The notes under the pieces are model-generated. The model did not search any database and had not been told where the DNA came from. It saw only the letters and a program-made list of their open reading frames with translations. A DNA stretch of 37,539 nucleotides, taken from the NCBI GenBank assembly GCA_019635965.1, contig JAHBYK010000020.1, positions 1 to 37,539 on the forward strand, read 5' to 3'. Positions 6,732 through 14,616 of the stretch are shown here, piece after piece. How positions within the stretch are numbered: the stretch's first letter is position 1; each line of letters starts with the position of its first letter. The position numbers and the translations under genes are program-made. The stretch comes from Parvibaculum sp. (GTDB lineage: Bacteria > Pseudomonadota > Alphaproteobacteria > Parvibaculales > Parvibaculaceae).

Positions 6732-7514
6732 TCAGAAGATCGCGTAGCCGCCATCGATCACGAAAGTATCGCCCGAATGATAGGCCGAAGCGTCGGAGGC
6801 GAGATAGACCGCGATGCCGCCGAAGTCGGCCGGTTCGCCCCAGCGGCGTGCGGGCACGCGCGGGATCACCTTTTCCGCAAAGGCGGGCGCGGCCTGGGCC
6901 TGCGCCGTCATATCGGTTGCGATCCAGCCGGGCAGGATCGAATTCGCGCGTACACCGTAGCGGGCATGTTCGACCGCGATGCTTTTCATCATCGAGATCA
7001 CGCCACCCTTTGTTGCGGCATAGGCTTCGTTGCGCGCCGCGCCTTCGATTGCCGCGAGGCTTGCGATGCCGACGAGCGAACCGCCGGTGTCGCCGTTGCG
7101 CGCGCGTTCCACCATGTGCCGTGCGGTCTCGCGTAATGTCCAGAACACGCCGTCAAGGTTCACCGCAAGCGTCATGCGATAGACCTCCGTCGACATTTCG
7201 ATGAAGGACGGTGCGCCAAAGCCCACACCTGCATTCGCAAAGCACGCGTCGATCCGTCCGAGTTCCTTCACGGTCGCGCCGATGCCGTCGATAACCTGCT
7301 TCTCGTCCGACACGTCCACCTTGCGCGCGTAAACCTTCACGCCGTGGGCGCGAAGCTGCTCGGCGGCCTTCTTGTTCTTTTCCTCATTGGTGCCCCAGAT
7401 CGCAACATCGGCACCCGCCTGCGCGATCGCATCCGCCATGCCAAGGCCGATACCGCCATTGCCACCCGTCACAAGGGCAACCTTCCCGGAAAGGTCGAAA
7501 GGCTTGTAGCTCAT
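6732..7514 (-). CDS. SDR-family NAD(P)-dependent oxidoreductase (classical)
   Basis: The start is fixed at 7514 by GGGAGAG about six bases upstream; the frame stays open well beyond it without a site. The 260-residue protein has the cofactor motif TGGNGGIGLG (about 16-25), NAG (Asn/Ala/Gly at about 93-95), catalytic Ser in LVGIASLAA, and YAATK for Tyr-x3-Lys. NSILPGWIATDMT follows, then the C-terminal ASAYHSGDTFVIDGGYAIF typical of 3-oxoacyl-ACP reductase-like or sugar/alcohol dehydrogenases. It is the first gene of the SDR-MarR-lldD transcript, so a linked oxidation of a hydroxy compound is plausible. The physiological substrate cannot be read from the sequence. Confidence 0.88.
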   Translation of the reverse strand: MSYKPFDLSGKVALVTGGNGGIGLGMADAIAQAGADVAIWGTNEEKNKKAAEQLRAHGVKVYARKVDVSDEKQVIDGIGATVKELGRIDACFANAGVGFGAPSFIEMSTEVYRMTLAVNLDGVFWTLRETARHMVERARNGDTGGSLVGIASLAAIEGAARNEAYAATKGGVISMMKSIAVEHARYGVRANSILPGWIATDMTAQAQAAPAFAEKVIPRVPARRWGEPADFGGIAVYLASDASAYHSGDTFVIDGGYAIF

Positions 7515-7596
7515 CAAATTCTCTCCCTGTTCTTTTATTGTCTGTTGTCGAATTTCGATCTTGAAGGCTGCTGCGCCGGGCGAGCGCCTTTGGTCG

Positions 7597-7977
7597 TCAA
7601 TTCCCCGATTTCGGTGCGTCTTTCGCTGCTGCCGCGTCACGCGGCTCTTCGCGCAGCTCCGCGCAGACGAAATAGGGCTTGAAGCCGAGTGTCTCGGGGT
7701 CGGGCGGAATCTGGCAGGAGAAGATGGACGCACCCTTCTGCAAGAGCAGCGCCGTGCCGAGATTGGCGCGAATCTCGTAACCGTCGCTGGCAAGGTCGGT
7801 CAGTGACTTGTCGGTGGCGACGAAAGGCCCCGCCCGGGAGCCGGTTTCGAAACGGCCGGGCTTCGGGCCGTCTTGCGCCGCAAGCGGCCCTGTGGCGAAC
7901 ACGGTCAGTGCCGCCGATAGGAGAACTGTCCTGAACAACATGGAAAAGCGGGCTCCGCTGCGGGAAATCTGTGACAT
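7597..7977 (-). CDS. Small secreted hypothetical protein
   Basis: The 126-residue product (or 114 residues if Met13 at 7941 is used) carries a clear signal peptide, MLFRTVLLSAALTVFATGPLAAQ, with cleavage after LAAQ. The mature part, about 90 residues, has the patterns SDGYEIRANLGTALLLQKGASIFSC and GFKPYFVCAELRE with two cysteines that could pair in the periplasm. It ends in an Ala/Lys-rich tail. Similar short secreted proteins occur widely in alphaproteobacteria without an assigned function. It lies between the SDR operon and zur, 60 bases downstream of zur on the same strand. Confidence 0.65.
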   Translation of the reverse strand: MSQISRSGARFSMLFRTVLLSAALTVFATGPLAAQDGPKPGRFETGSRAGPFVATDKSLTDLASDGYEIRANLGTALLLQKGASIFSCQIPPDPETLGFKPYFVCAELREEPRDAAAAKDAPKSGN

Positions 7978-8037
7978 GCGATCTTAGATCATCGCGGGCA
8001 TCGATCAAATCTCGGGAGGCAAGGGCCGTAAAGACCT

Positions 8038-8517
8038 TCACCCGGTGCAATGGGCACAAAGGCCGGAAATCTCCACAACCTGCCGTTCGGCACGGAAACG
8101 GGCCCGCTTTGCCGCCTGATCCAGCGCCGCCTCGAGCTTCGGGTCGACGATTTCCTCCGTCGCGCCGCATTTCCGGCAGATCAGGAAATGACCGGCATGG
8201 GGAGCGCCCGCTTCCACACAGCCGAGATAGGCATTGAGCGACTCGATCTTGTGAATTAGCCCTTCGCCCATCAGGAAGTCGAGCGCCCTGTAGACCGTCG
8301 GCGGCCGCGCCGATTTGTGGCTGCGGCTCAGCTCGTCCAGCACGTCATAGGCACCCACCGGCTTGTGGCTCTTCCAGACGATCTGGAGCACCTTTTCGCG
8401 CAAGGGGGTGAGCTGCACACCACGCGCCGCGCAAAGCTCGCGCGCCGTTTTCAGCGCATCGTCGATGCATGCCTTGTGGTTGTGCGTATGTGCCTGAACC
8501 GCGCCGCGCGCCGCCAT
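8038..8517 (-). CDS. zur: Zinc uptake regulator Zur (Fur family)
   Basis: The 159-residue protein starts at 8517 with GGAGG four to five bases upstream; a longer frame exists, but it would run through the operator. The winged helix includes LTPLREKVLQIVWKSHKPVGAYDVLDEL and PPTVYRALDFLMGEGLIHKIES, the latter being the Zur-type recognition helix. The structural zinc ligands are the two CxxC-like pairs, CRKCG (about 113-117) and CAHC near the C-terminus. His/Cys residues in HAGHFLICRKC contribute to regulatory zinc binding. Zur with Zn(II) represses zinc uptake genes and often itself. A Zur-box-like sequence is seen 22 bases before the start, which suggests autoregulation. No znuABC genes are in the window. 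Confidence 0.88.
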   Translation of the reverse strand: MAARGAVQAHTHNHKACIDDALKTARELCAARGVQLTPLREKVLQIVWKSHKPVGAYDVLDELSRSHKSARPPTVYRALDFLMGEGLIHKIESLNAYLGCVEAGAPHAGHFLICRKCGATEEIVDPKLEAALDQAAKRARFRAERQVVEISGLCAHCTG

Positions 8518-8538
8518 GCTGCCTCCATGATCTCCGGC

Positions 8539-8556
8539 GTGATGATACAACATAAC
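8539..8556. promoter_or_regulatory. zur: Zur-box-like operator before zur
   Basis: The minus-strand sequence GTTATGTTGTATCATCAC is an imperfect palindrome (12 of 18 positions symmetric). It differs at three positions from GTTATGTTATAACATAAC, a Zur-type operator as I remember it. It sits 22 bases upstream of the zur ATG and 46 bases upstream of the divergent SRAP gene, so Zur could repress either or both. Confidence 0.6.
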
Positions 8557-8601
8557 AAACGCCGCTGTCGCCCCCGGCCAATTCGTCCTATTCTCCCACC
8601 C

Positions 8602-9333
8602 ATGTGCGGACGATATGCGATCACCTTGCCGCCCGAGGCGATGCGGCGGCTCTTCGGCTTTGCCGACGAGCCGGATTTTCCGCCGCGCTACAACATCGCG
8701 CCGACGCAGCCCGTGCCCATCGTGATCCGCGAGGGCGGGGTGCGCCGGTTCCTTCTGGTGCGCTGGGGCCTCGTCCCGTCCTGGGCGAAGGAAATGCCGC
8801 AATCGCTTCTCATCAACGCCCGCGCTGAAACGATTGCCGAAAAGCCGTCCTTTCGCGGCGCCTTCCGCCATCGCCGCGCGCTCATGCCGGCCGACGGCTT
8901 CTATGAATGGAAGGCTGTGGGCAAGGGGCCGAAACAGCCCTTCTTCATCCGCCGGAGAGACGGCAAGCCCTTTGCCATGGCGGCCCTATGGGAACACTGG
9001 ATGGACCCGCATGGCAGCGAACTCGACACCTGCGCCGTGGTGACGACCGAGGCGAATGCAACGCTCGCCCCGATCCATCACCGGATGCCGGTCATCCTTG
9101 CAGAGAAGGACTGGGACCTCTGGCTCGATCCGGCAGCCACCGAAAAGGAGCTGCTCCCGCTTCTCCGTCCTGCGCCGGACGATCTTCTGGAGGCGATTCC
9201 GGTCAGCACACGGATCAACCGTGCGGCGAACGACGATCCCTCGCTGATCGAACGGGCGGAGCCTGTTCCCGCCGCGCCGGAAAAACCCCGTACGCGCAAG
9301 GCACCCGACAAGAGGCAGATGGGCCTGTTCTAG
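8602..9333 (+). CDS. SRAP-family abasic-site DNA-protein crosslink protein (YedK/HMCES type)
   Basis: The start at 8602 is fixed by the invariant MCGRY: Cys2, exposed after Met removal, forms the thiazolidine crosslink with an abasic site in single-stranded DNA. The 243-residue protein carries the rest of the active site: Asn in LINARAETI (about 74), Glu in GFYEWK (about 102) and His in IHHRMPV (about 157). The core RWGLVPSWAK and FRHRRALMPADGFYEW segments are classic for the family. The C-terminal 40 residues are Pro/Lys/Arg-rich. SRAP proteins shield abasic sites at replication forks. The gene is divergent from zur with 84 bases between the starts, and the Zur-like site lies in that gap. 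Confidence 0.92.
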   Translation: MCGRYAITLPPEAMRRLFGFADEPDFPPRYNIAPTQPVPIVIREGGVRRFLLVRWGLVPSWAKEMPQSLLINARAETIAEKPSFRGAFRHRRALMPADGFYEWKAVGKGPKQPFFIRRRDGKPFAMAALWEHWMDPHGSELDTCAVVTTEANATLAPIHHRMPVILAEKDWDLWLDPAATEKELLPLLRPAPDDLLEAIPVSTRINRAANDDPSLIERAEPVPAAPEKPRTRKAPDKRQMGLF

Positions 9334-9452
9334 CGGCGTGGCCGCCGCGGCTTCAGCGAGCGGCATGTTTGTCCCTTCGGGTTCCGGGGCTTTTACCCCG
9401 TCGCCAACTTCCCCGCTTGGCCCTATACTCGGCACCCAGCTTCGGGGACATC

Positions 9453-10793
9453 ATGCTTTCGAACATCATCATCCTGCTCGTTCTGATCCTGTTGAACGGG
9501 TTTTTTGCGATGTCGGAAATGTCGGTCGTTTCCGCCCGGCGCCAGCGTCTTCAATCCCTTCTCACCCGCCGCAAGCAGTCCGGCGCCCCCCATGCCGGTG
9601 CGGAAACCGCACTCCATCTCAACCGGGAGCCCGGCCGCTTCCTTTCCGTGGTGCAGATCGGCATTACTCTGGTTGGCGTCTTTGCCGGTGCCTTTGGTGG
9701 CGCAACGCTGGCAGGCCCTCTTGGCGAGGCCATGTCGGGCTTGCCCTATATCGGCGTCTGGGCCGAACCGATCGCCTTCGGCGTCATTGTCGTCATCATT
9801 ACCTACCTATCGCTCATTCTGGGCGAGCTTGTGCCCAAGCGCATCGCGCTTTCGAATCCGGAAGCGATTGCATCGGCCATTGCCCGGCCGATGAACAGCC
9901 TTGCGAGACTTCTCTCGCCTGCCGTCACATTTCTGTCCTGGTCCACGGATGCGGTTCTGAAGGTTTATGGTCTTGCTGGCCGCGAAGTACCGCAGGTCAC
10001 GGAAGACGAGATCCGGCATCTGATCGAGGAAGGTGCGGCCGCCGGTGCCATCGAGAATGTCGAGCGCGACATTGTGAACCGCGTGTTCCATCTGAGCGAC
10101 ACGCGCGTCGCGGAAATCATGACGCCGCGCGTGCAGCTGATCTGGCTCGATGCGGCGGAACCCGTCGAACACAATCTTTCGCTCATCCGCCAGCACCAGA
10201 AGATGCGCTATCCCGTGAGGCGCGGCGCGAACGGGCCATTCATCGGCATGGTGCGGCTTGAAGACCTGTTTCTCGATCCGGCATCGAACGAGGAACTGCT
10301 CGCCCGAATGTCGCCGCCGCTATATATCCCACGCACGGCGAGCGTGCTGCGCGCCCTGAGCATCCTTCAGTCGGAAAACATGTTCATGGGCTTCGTCATC
10401 GACGAATATGGCGATGTCGCCGGCACCATCACCATGTCGGAAATCTTCTTCGCCATGATTGGCGATCTGTCGGACCATGCCGCAAACAACAACAATGCGG
10501 TTGCCATCCGCGAGGACGGCTCCTTCATCATCGACGGTGTCGTCTCGGTCGATGAAGTGCGCCGCCTCCTGAAGTTGCAAAAGCTGCCGGGAGATGAAAG
10601 CCCCGAAGTGAACACGCTGGCCGGTGTCATGTTCAACTGGTTCGGCCGCCTGCCGGCCGAGGGCGATTATTTTGCCTGGAACGGCTACCGCTTCGAGATC
10701 GTCGACATGGACGGGCCGCGCATCGACAAGATTCTCATCGTGCCGGCGCAGAACCTGCCCATCGGCAGCGCATTGGCGCGCAGCGCGGATTGA
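9453..10793 (+). CDS. CorC/HlyC-type (UPF0053) membrane protein with CBS pair
   Basis: The start at 9453 gives 446 residues. An N-terminal DUF21/CNNM membrane domain (about residues 1-190) starts with LSNIIILLVLILLNGFFAMSEMSVV, and contains FLSVVQIGITLVGVFAGAFGGATLAGPLGE and FGVIVVIITYLSLILGELVPKRIAL. A CBS pair follows (about 205-330: VAEIMTPRVQLIWLD and MFMGFVIDEYGDVAGTITMSEIF). The C-terminal transporter-associated CorC_HlyC domain (about 350-435) carries DGVVSVDEVRRLL and YFAWNGYRFEIVDMDG. Known relatives take part in magnesium/cobalt efflux or in ion homeostasis, and haemolysin activity is not expected. It is monocistronic between the SRAP gene and the convergent flavoprotein gene, with one base between the stop codons. 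Confidence 0.9.
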   Translation: MLSNIIILLVLILLNGFFAMSEMSVVSARRQRLQSLLTRRKQSGAPHAGAETALHLNREPGRFLSVVQIGITLVGVFAGAFGGATLAGPLGEAMSGLPYIGVWAEPIAFGVIVVIITYLSLILGELVPKRIALSNPEAIASAIARPMNSLARLLSPAVTFLSWSTDAVLKVYGLAGREVPQVTEDEIRHLIEEGAAAGAIENVERDIVNRVFHLSDTRVAEIMTPRVQLIWLDAAEPVEHNLSLIRQHQKMRYPVRRGANGPFIGMVRLEDLFLDPASNEELLARMSPPLYIPRTASVLRALSILQSENMFMGFVIDEYGDVAGTITMSEIFFAMIGDLSDHAANNNNAVAIREDGSFIIDGVVSVDEVRRLLKLQKLPGDESPEVNTLAGVMFNWFGRLPAEGDYFAWNGYRFEIVDMDGPRIDKILIVPAQNLPIGSALARSAD

Positions 10794-10794
10794 G

Positions 10795-12207
10795 TCAGAC
10801 AACCTTGCCCGGATTGAGGATGCCTTTCGGGTCGAGCGCCCGTTTCAGGCTGCGCATAAGCTCCATTTCGACGGGCGATTTCGTGGCGGCGATTTCATCG
10901 CGCTTCAACTGGCCGACGCCATGTTCCGCGCTGATCGAGCCGCCCATCTCCCGCACGATGCCGTGGACGATCGCATTCATCTCGCCCCAGAGGCCGAGGA
11001 AGGCCTGCTTCTCCATCGCCACGGGCTGGCTCAGATTGAAATGCACATTGCCGTCACCGATATGCCCGAAGGCGACGACGCGCACGCCTGGCAACCGCTC
11101 ATCCACTGCCTTTTCGGCACGGGCGATGAAGGCGCCCATGCTTGACACCGGCACGGACACATCATGCTTGATACTGCCGCCTTCGAGGCGCTGCACATCG
11201 GACAGGCTTTCGCGCAACCGCCAGAAACCGGCGCGCTGTGCTTCCGATTGTGCGATGGCGGCGTCTGTGACCAATCCCTGTTCGAGCCCTTCCTTGAGCG
11301 AGGCCTCCATCGCCTCGTCGAGATGCGCACGCGTTCCCGCGGTCATTTCGATCAGCACATACCAGGGTGAGCGGTCGGCAAGCGGATCCGTAATGCCTTC
11401 AAGATGCGTCGTCAGGAAGTCGAGGCCAATGCGCGGCACGAGCTCGAAGGTCGAAACCTGCCCGCCGGAAACGCTGTCGGCGATGCGGAGCAGGCCCACC
11501 GCCGCATCGACGGACGGTACGGCGGCGAAGGCGGTCGAAACGGCTTCGGGCCGCGGAAAGAGCTTCAGCACGGCGGCGGTGATGATGCCGAGCGTGCCTT
11601 CCGATCCGAGAAAGAGATGGCGAAGGTCATAACCCGTATTGTCCTTGCGAAGTCCTTTCAGCCCGTTCCAGACATCGCCATTGGCGAGCACCACTTCGAG
11701 GCCGAGCACGAGATCGCGCGCATTGCCATAGCGCAGCACCTGCGTGCCGCCCGCATTTGAAGCGAGATTGCCGCCGATCTGGCAGCTGCCTTCGGAGGCG
11801 AGACTGAGCGGGAACAAGCGGCCGGCCTTTTCCGCTTCCGCCTGCACACCGGCGAGCGTCACACCCGCCTCGACAGTGAGCGTGTTGTTGGCGCAGTCGA
11901 TGCCGCGAATGCGGTTCATGCGGGAAAGCGAGAGGATGATCGCCTCGCCGCTCTGATCGGGTATCTGCCCGCCGACAAGGCCTGTGTTCCCGCCCTGCGG
12001 CACGACGGGAACACCGGCCTCATGCGCGATCCGCATGATCGCCGAAACTTCCTCCGTCGAAGCGGGTTTCAGCACCGCCGCCGCACGGCCGTGGAACAGC
12101 TCCCGCCGCTCCTCGAGATGGGGCGCCATGCCGAGATCGTCCCCGATGAAACCCTTTTCACCGGTAATGGCTTTCAGACGTGCAAGTATTTCGGATGTCG
12201 GCTTCAT
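10795..12207 (-). CDS. FAD-binding oxidoreductase of the D-2-hydroxyacid dehydrogenase / GlcD type
   Basis: The 470-residue protein has the two-domain layout of this family. An FAD_binding_4 (PCMH) domain (about 35-215) holds AVLKPASTEEVSAIMRIAHEAGVPVVPQGGNTGLVGGQIPD and SEGSCQIGGNLASNAGGTQVLRYGNARDLVLG. The FAD-oxidase_C domain (about 225-465) has the family-typical VVAFGHIGDGNVHFNLSQP (metal-binding His in the DGNVH motif), SISAEHGVGQLKRDEI and DPKGILNPGKVV at the end. Relatives include D-2-hydroxyglutarate dehydrogenase, D-lactate dehydrogenase and the glycolate oxidase subunit GlcD; the substrate cannot be settled here. It is 12 bases downstream of the beta-lactamase-fold gene on the same strand, so the two are probably cotranscribed. 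Confidence 0.88.
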   Translation of the reverse strand: MKPTSEILARLKAITGEKGFIGDDLGMAPHLEERRELFHGRAAAVLKPASTEEVSAIMRIAHEAGVPVVPQGGNTGLVGGQIPDQSGEAIILSLSRMNRIRGIDCANNTLTVEAGVTLAGVQAEAEKAGRLFPLSLASEGSCQIGGNLASNAGGTQVLRYGNARDLVLGLEVVLANGDVWNGLKGLRKDNTGYDLRHLFLGSEGTLGIITAAVLKLFPRPEAVSTAFAAVPSVDAAVGLLRIADSVSGGQVSTFELVPRIGLDFLTTHLEGITDPLADRSPWYVLIEMTAGTRAHLDEAMEASLKEGLEQGLVTDAAIAQSEAQRAGFWRLRESLSDVQRLEGGSIKHDVSVPVSSMGAFIARAEKAVDERLPGVRVVAFGHIGDGNVHFNLSQPVAMEKQAFLGLWGEMNAIVHGIVREMGGSISAEHGVGQLKRDEIAATKSPVEMELMRSLKRALDPKGILNPGKVV

Positions 12208-12219
12208 GCGTTTGTCTTA

Positions 12220-13590
12220 TCACACCCGCTTGTGCGCGCGGACGCCCGAATGGAGCCAGCGGGCGCGGCCCATGCCGTCGTCGCCGAGGAAGTGCCAGCT
12301 TTGCGGCAGCGTCATGCCGGGCGGGACGCCGAGGAAAAGTTCGGCACTCACCGGCTCAAGCGGTATCCGCTTCGGCCCGCCGGACATGACGGCGTAGTCC
12401 GGCGCGGGCGTGACGGTCGCGACGAGCTTGCCGCCTTCCTCGCTCACCTCAATCTCCTCCATCGTGTTTGCATAGCGGCCGACATATCGCGCCGGGGCGA
12501 CGGTCAATGTGGCATCGGGTTTCGTCGGCGCGGGCGGTACGATCCCGGCGGCGTCCGAGAAAATCTCGCGGATCAGCCGGTCGGCGAGTGCCTTGCCATT
12601 GCCGCCATTGGTGAGGAGGCAGAAGGCCGTGCCGCTTGCCGGGTGATAGCGCGCCCAGGCCGCCTGGCCGATGGTCGAGCCGTCATGGCCGAATATTTCG
12701 TATCTGCCGTCGCCATCCCAGTCCCACATGAAGGTGGCAAGGCCGATGGCGTCGATGTTCATGCCTCTGGGGCAGACGACATTCATGTTGTGCATCGCCT
12801 GCACGCTTTCGGCTGAGAGAACGCGATTGCCGTTTGCGGCCACGCCGCCCGCCATCATCATCCGCATGAAGGTGACGACATCGCGCGCCATTGCCATCGG
12901 CGTTGCGCCCGCGGGCCCGTTCGAAGCCGCGAGATAGGCAATCGGCGTGACGAAGAGTTTGCCCGGGCTCCCAAGATGTCCGATCGCCGTCTGGTAGCGC
13001 ATGGCCTGTTCCGGCAGCGTCGAGAAGGAGGGCGTGTCGAGCGGCTTCGCGAGCCGCTGACGGATTGCCTTGTCCCATGTCATGCCGTTTGACACTTCGA
13101 TCATGCGGCCAGCAGCGACAAAGCCCGTGTTGCAGTAGGAAAACATCTCGCCCGGTTCATGCACCTGCTCAAGCGCCGCCATCATGGCGGTGAATTTCGC
13201 CACGCGGTCCTCGCCGCGTCCCGCATCCTGGAAAAAATCGCCCATGATGCCGCTGGTATGCGTGAGCAGATGGCGGAGCGTCACGCGCGCGGACGCACTT
13301 TCATCCTTGAGCTTGAAGTCAGGCAGTACGTTACGCACCGGCGCATCCAGCGAGAGCTTGCCTTCCTCGACAAGCTGCATGGCGAGCGCCGCTGAATATA
13401 GCTTGGTGATGGAGCCGATCTGGAACAGCGTATCGGGCGTCGCCGGCACTCCAGTCTCGATGTTGCAGACGCCTGCCGCGGCTTCCGAGAGAGCATTGCC
13501 CGCCCAGACCGCAAGCGACGCGCCGGGCACACCATACCGGCGTATGCCTTCGTCGAGCATGTCTTTCAGACGGATAGCGGGGTAGGGCAT
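12220..13590 (-). CDS. Serine hydrolase of the class C beta-lactamase / esterase fold
   Basis: The 456-residue protein has the SxxK nucleophile Ser60-Ile-Thr-Lys63 (in FQIGSITKLYSAALAMQL), a YCN triad equivalent in FSYCNTGFVAAGRMIEV, and HDG (in GHDGSTIGQAAW) in place of the KTG box. This is typical of EstB/penicillin-binding-type esterases rather than true beta-lactamases. The last ~110 residues are a beta-rich C-terminal domain. No signal peptide is seen, so it is probably cytoplasmic. The gene precedes the FAD-binding oxidoreductase by 12 bases; the pair may process an ester and then oxidise the hydroxy-acid product, but this is inference. The start has AAGGAAG about 11 bases upstream. It is divergent from the VOC gene. 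Confidence 0.85.
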   Translation of the reverse strand: MPYPAIRLKDMLDEGIRRYGVPGASLAVWAGNALSEAAAGVCNIETGVPATPDTLFQIGSITKLYSAALAMQLVEEGKLSLDAPVRNVLPDFKLKDESASARVTLRHLLTHTSGIMGDFFQDAGRGEDRVAKFTAMMAALEQVHEPGEMFSYCNTGFVAAGRMIEVSNGMTWDKAIRQRLAKPLDTPSFSTLPEQAMRYQTAIGHLGSPGKLFVTPIAYLAASNGPAGATPMAMARDVVTFMRMMMAGGVAANGNRVLSAESVQAMHNMNVVCPRGMNIDAIGLATFMWDWDGDGRYEIFGHDGSTIGQAAWARYHPASGTAFCLLTNGGNGKALADRLIREIFSDAAGIVPPAPTKPDATLTVAPARYVGRYANTMEEIEVSEEGGKLVATVTPAPDYAVMSGGPKRIPLEPVSAELFLGVPPGMTLPQSWHFLGDDGMGRARWLHSGVRAHKRV

Positions 13591-13743
13591 GGGCGCGAGC
13601 TTCCTTGGAGACGTTGGCTGCCGATCATAGCCTCACTCTCTCCAATCGGGGACAAGTGCAAAACGCCTTGCGGTTTCGGGCCACTGGCGGGATGCCCGGT
13701 TTGCTTCTAGAGTGCCGCGCGTTTTCAGCCGGAGTTTGCCCCA

Positions 13744-14616
13744 ATGAGCGAAGTGACCTGCGTCGACCACATCATCATCGCCGTCCGCGACCTCAAGGAA
13801 GCGGAAAAAACCTATACGGCGATCTTCGGCCGCACGCCCGCCTGGAAGGGCGTCCACCCCGGCGTCGGCACGGGTAACGTGTTGTATCGCTTGAAGAATA
13901 CCTATGTAGAACTCTATGCCCCAATCGCCGAAGGCGCCAATGCCGATGCGCTGAAGGCCCATCTCGATGCACATGGCGAAGGGCTTTACGGCATCGTGCT
14001 CGGCGTCGCCGATGCGGCAGCCGCCACCGAAGCCTTCAATGCGCGTGGCCTGAAATCCGGCGCCCCGGTGGACGGCAAGGGCCGCGACGAGGTGACGGGT
14101 GCGATCCGCGAGTGGCGCACCATCGCCATGCCGAAGGATGAGGTGCTTGGCCTTTTCATGCTCGGCATCCAGCATCTGAGCCCAGAGGATGCGCTGCCCC
14201 CCGCGCCGCTTTCGGCCGGTGTGCCGGAAGGCGAGGCCGTGTCGGCCTGCGACCATGTCGTCATCATGACGCCCGACGCTGAACGCTGCAAAGCTCTCTT
14301 CGGAGACAAGCTCGGCATCCGGCTTGCTCTCGATCAGACGAAGCCCGAATGGGGTGTGCGCCAGCTCTTCTTCCGTGCCGGCGGCCTCACCATCGAAGTT
14401 GTGGAAATGCTCGACAAGGCAAAAGCGCCGAAGACCGAGCAGTTCTGGGGGATCGCCTGGAATGTCGATTCAGTTCCCGCCGCCACGGCGCGGATCGGCA
14501 AGGCCGGTCTCGATGTGTCGGAGGTCCGTGTGGGCCGCAAGCCGGGCACCCAAGTCTCGACCATCCGCAAACCGACCTGCGGCGTGCCGACGCTGCTGAT
14601 CGGTGAAACCGCCTAG
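13744..14616 (+). CDS. VOC-superfamily (glyoxalase fold) protein with two VOC modules
   Basis: The 290-residue protein has two related halves. Residues about 4-130 begin with VDHIIIAVRDLKEAEKTYTAIFGRTP; residues about 160-290 begin with CDHVVIMTPDAERCKALFGDKLGIRLALD. Each has the beta-alpha-beta-beta-beta pattern of the vicinal-oxygen-chelate fold. Metal ligands of the first module are suggested by His8 and by Glu58 (in TYVELYAP), and of the second by His and Glu (LTIEVVEM), so a divalent metal site is plausible. The family covers ring-cleaving dioxygenases, glyoxalases, epimerases and resistance proteins; none can be assigned. It overlaps the convergent threonylcarbamoyl-AMP synthase gene by four bases at the stop codons. 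Confidence 0.85.
   Translation: MSEVTCVDHIIIAVRDLKEAEKTYTAIFGRTPAWKGVHPGVGTGNVLYRLKNTYVELYAPIAEGANADALKAHLDAHGEGLYGIVLGVADAAAATEAFNARGLKSGAPVDGKGRDEVTGAIREWRTIAMPKDEVLGLFMLGIQHLSPEDALPPAPLSAGVPEGEAVSACDHVVIMTPDAERCKALFGDKLGIRLALDQTKPEWGVRQLFFRAGGLTIEVVEMLDKAKAPKTEQFWGIAWNVDSVPAATARIGKAGLDVSEVRVGRKPGTQVSTIRKPTCGVPTLLIGETA

Noticed and set aside
5061..7136. 691-codon open frame on the plus strand opposite lldD, MarR and SDR
   Set aside because: It is a shadow of three well-supported minus-strand genes in GC-rich DNA, and its product has no recognisable domains.
9384..9399. CGGGG-CTTTTA-CCCCG hairpin between SRAP and CorC-type genes as a terminator
   Set aside because: No T run follows the stem, and the loop is six bases of mixed sequence; the evidence is too weak to call.
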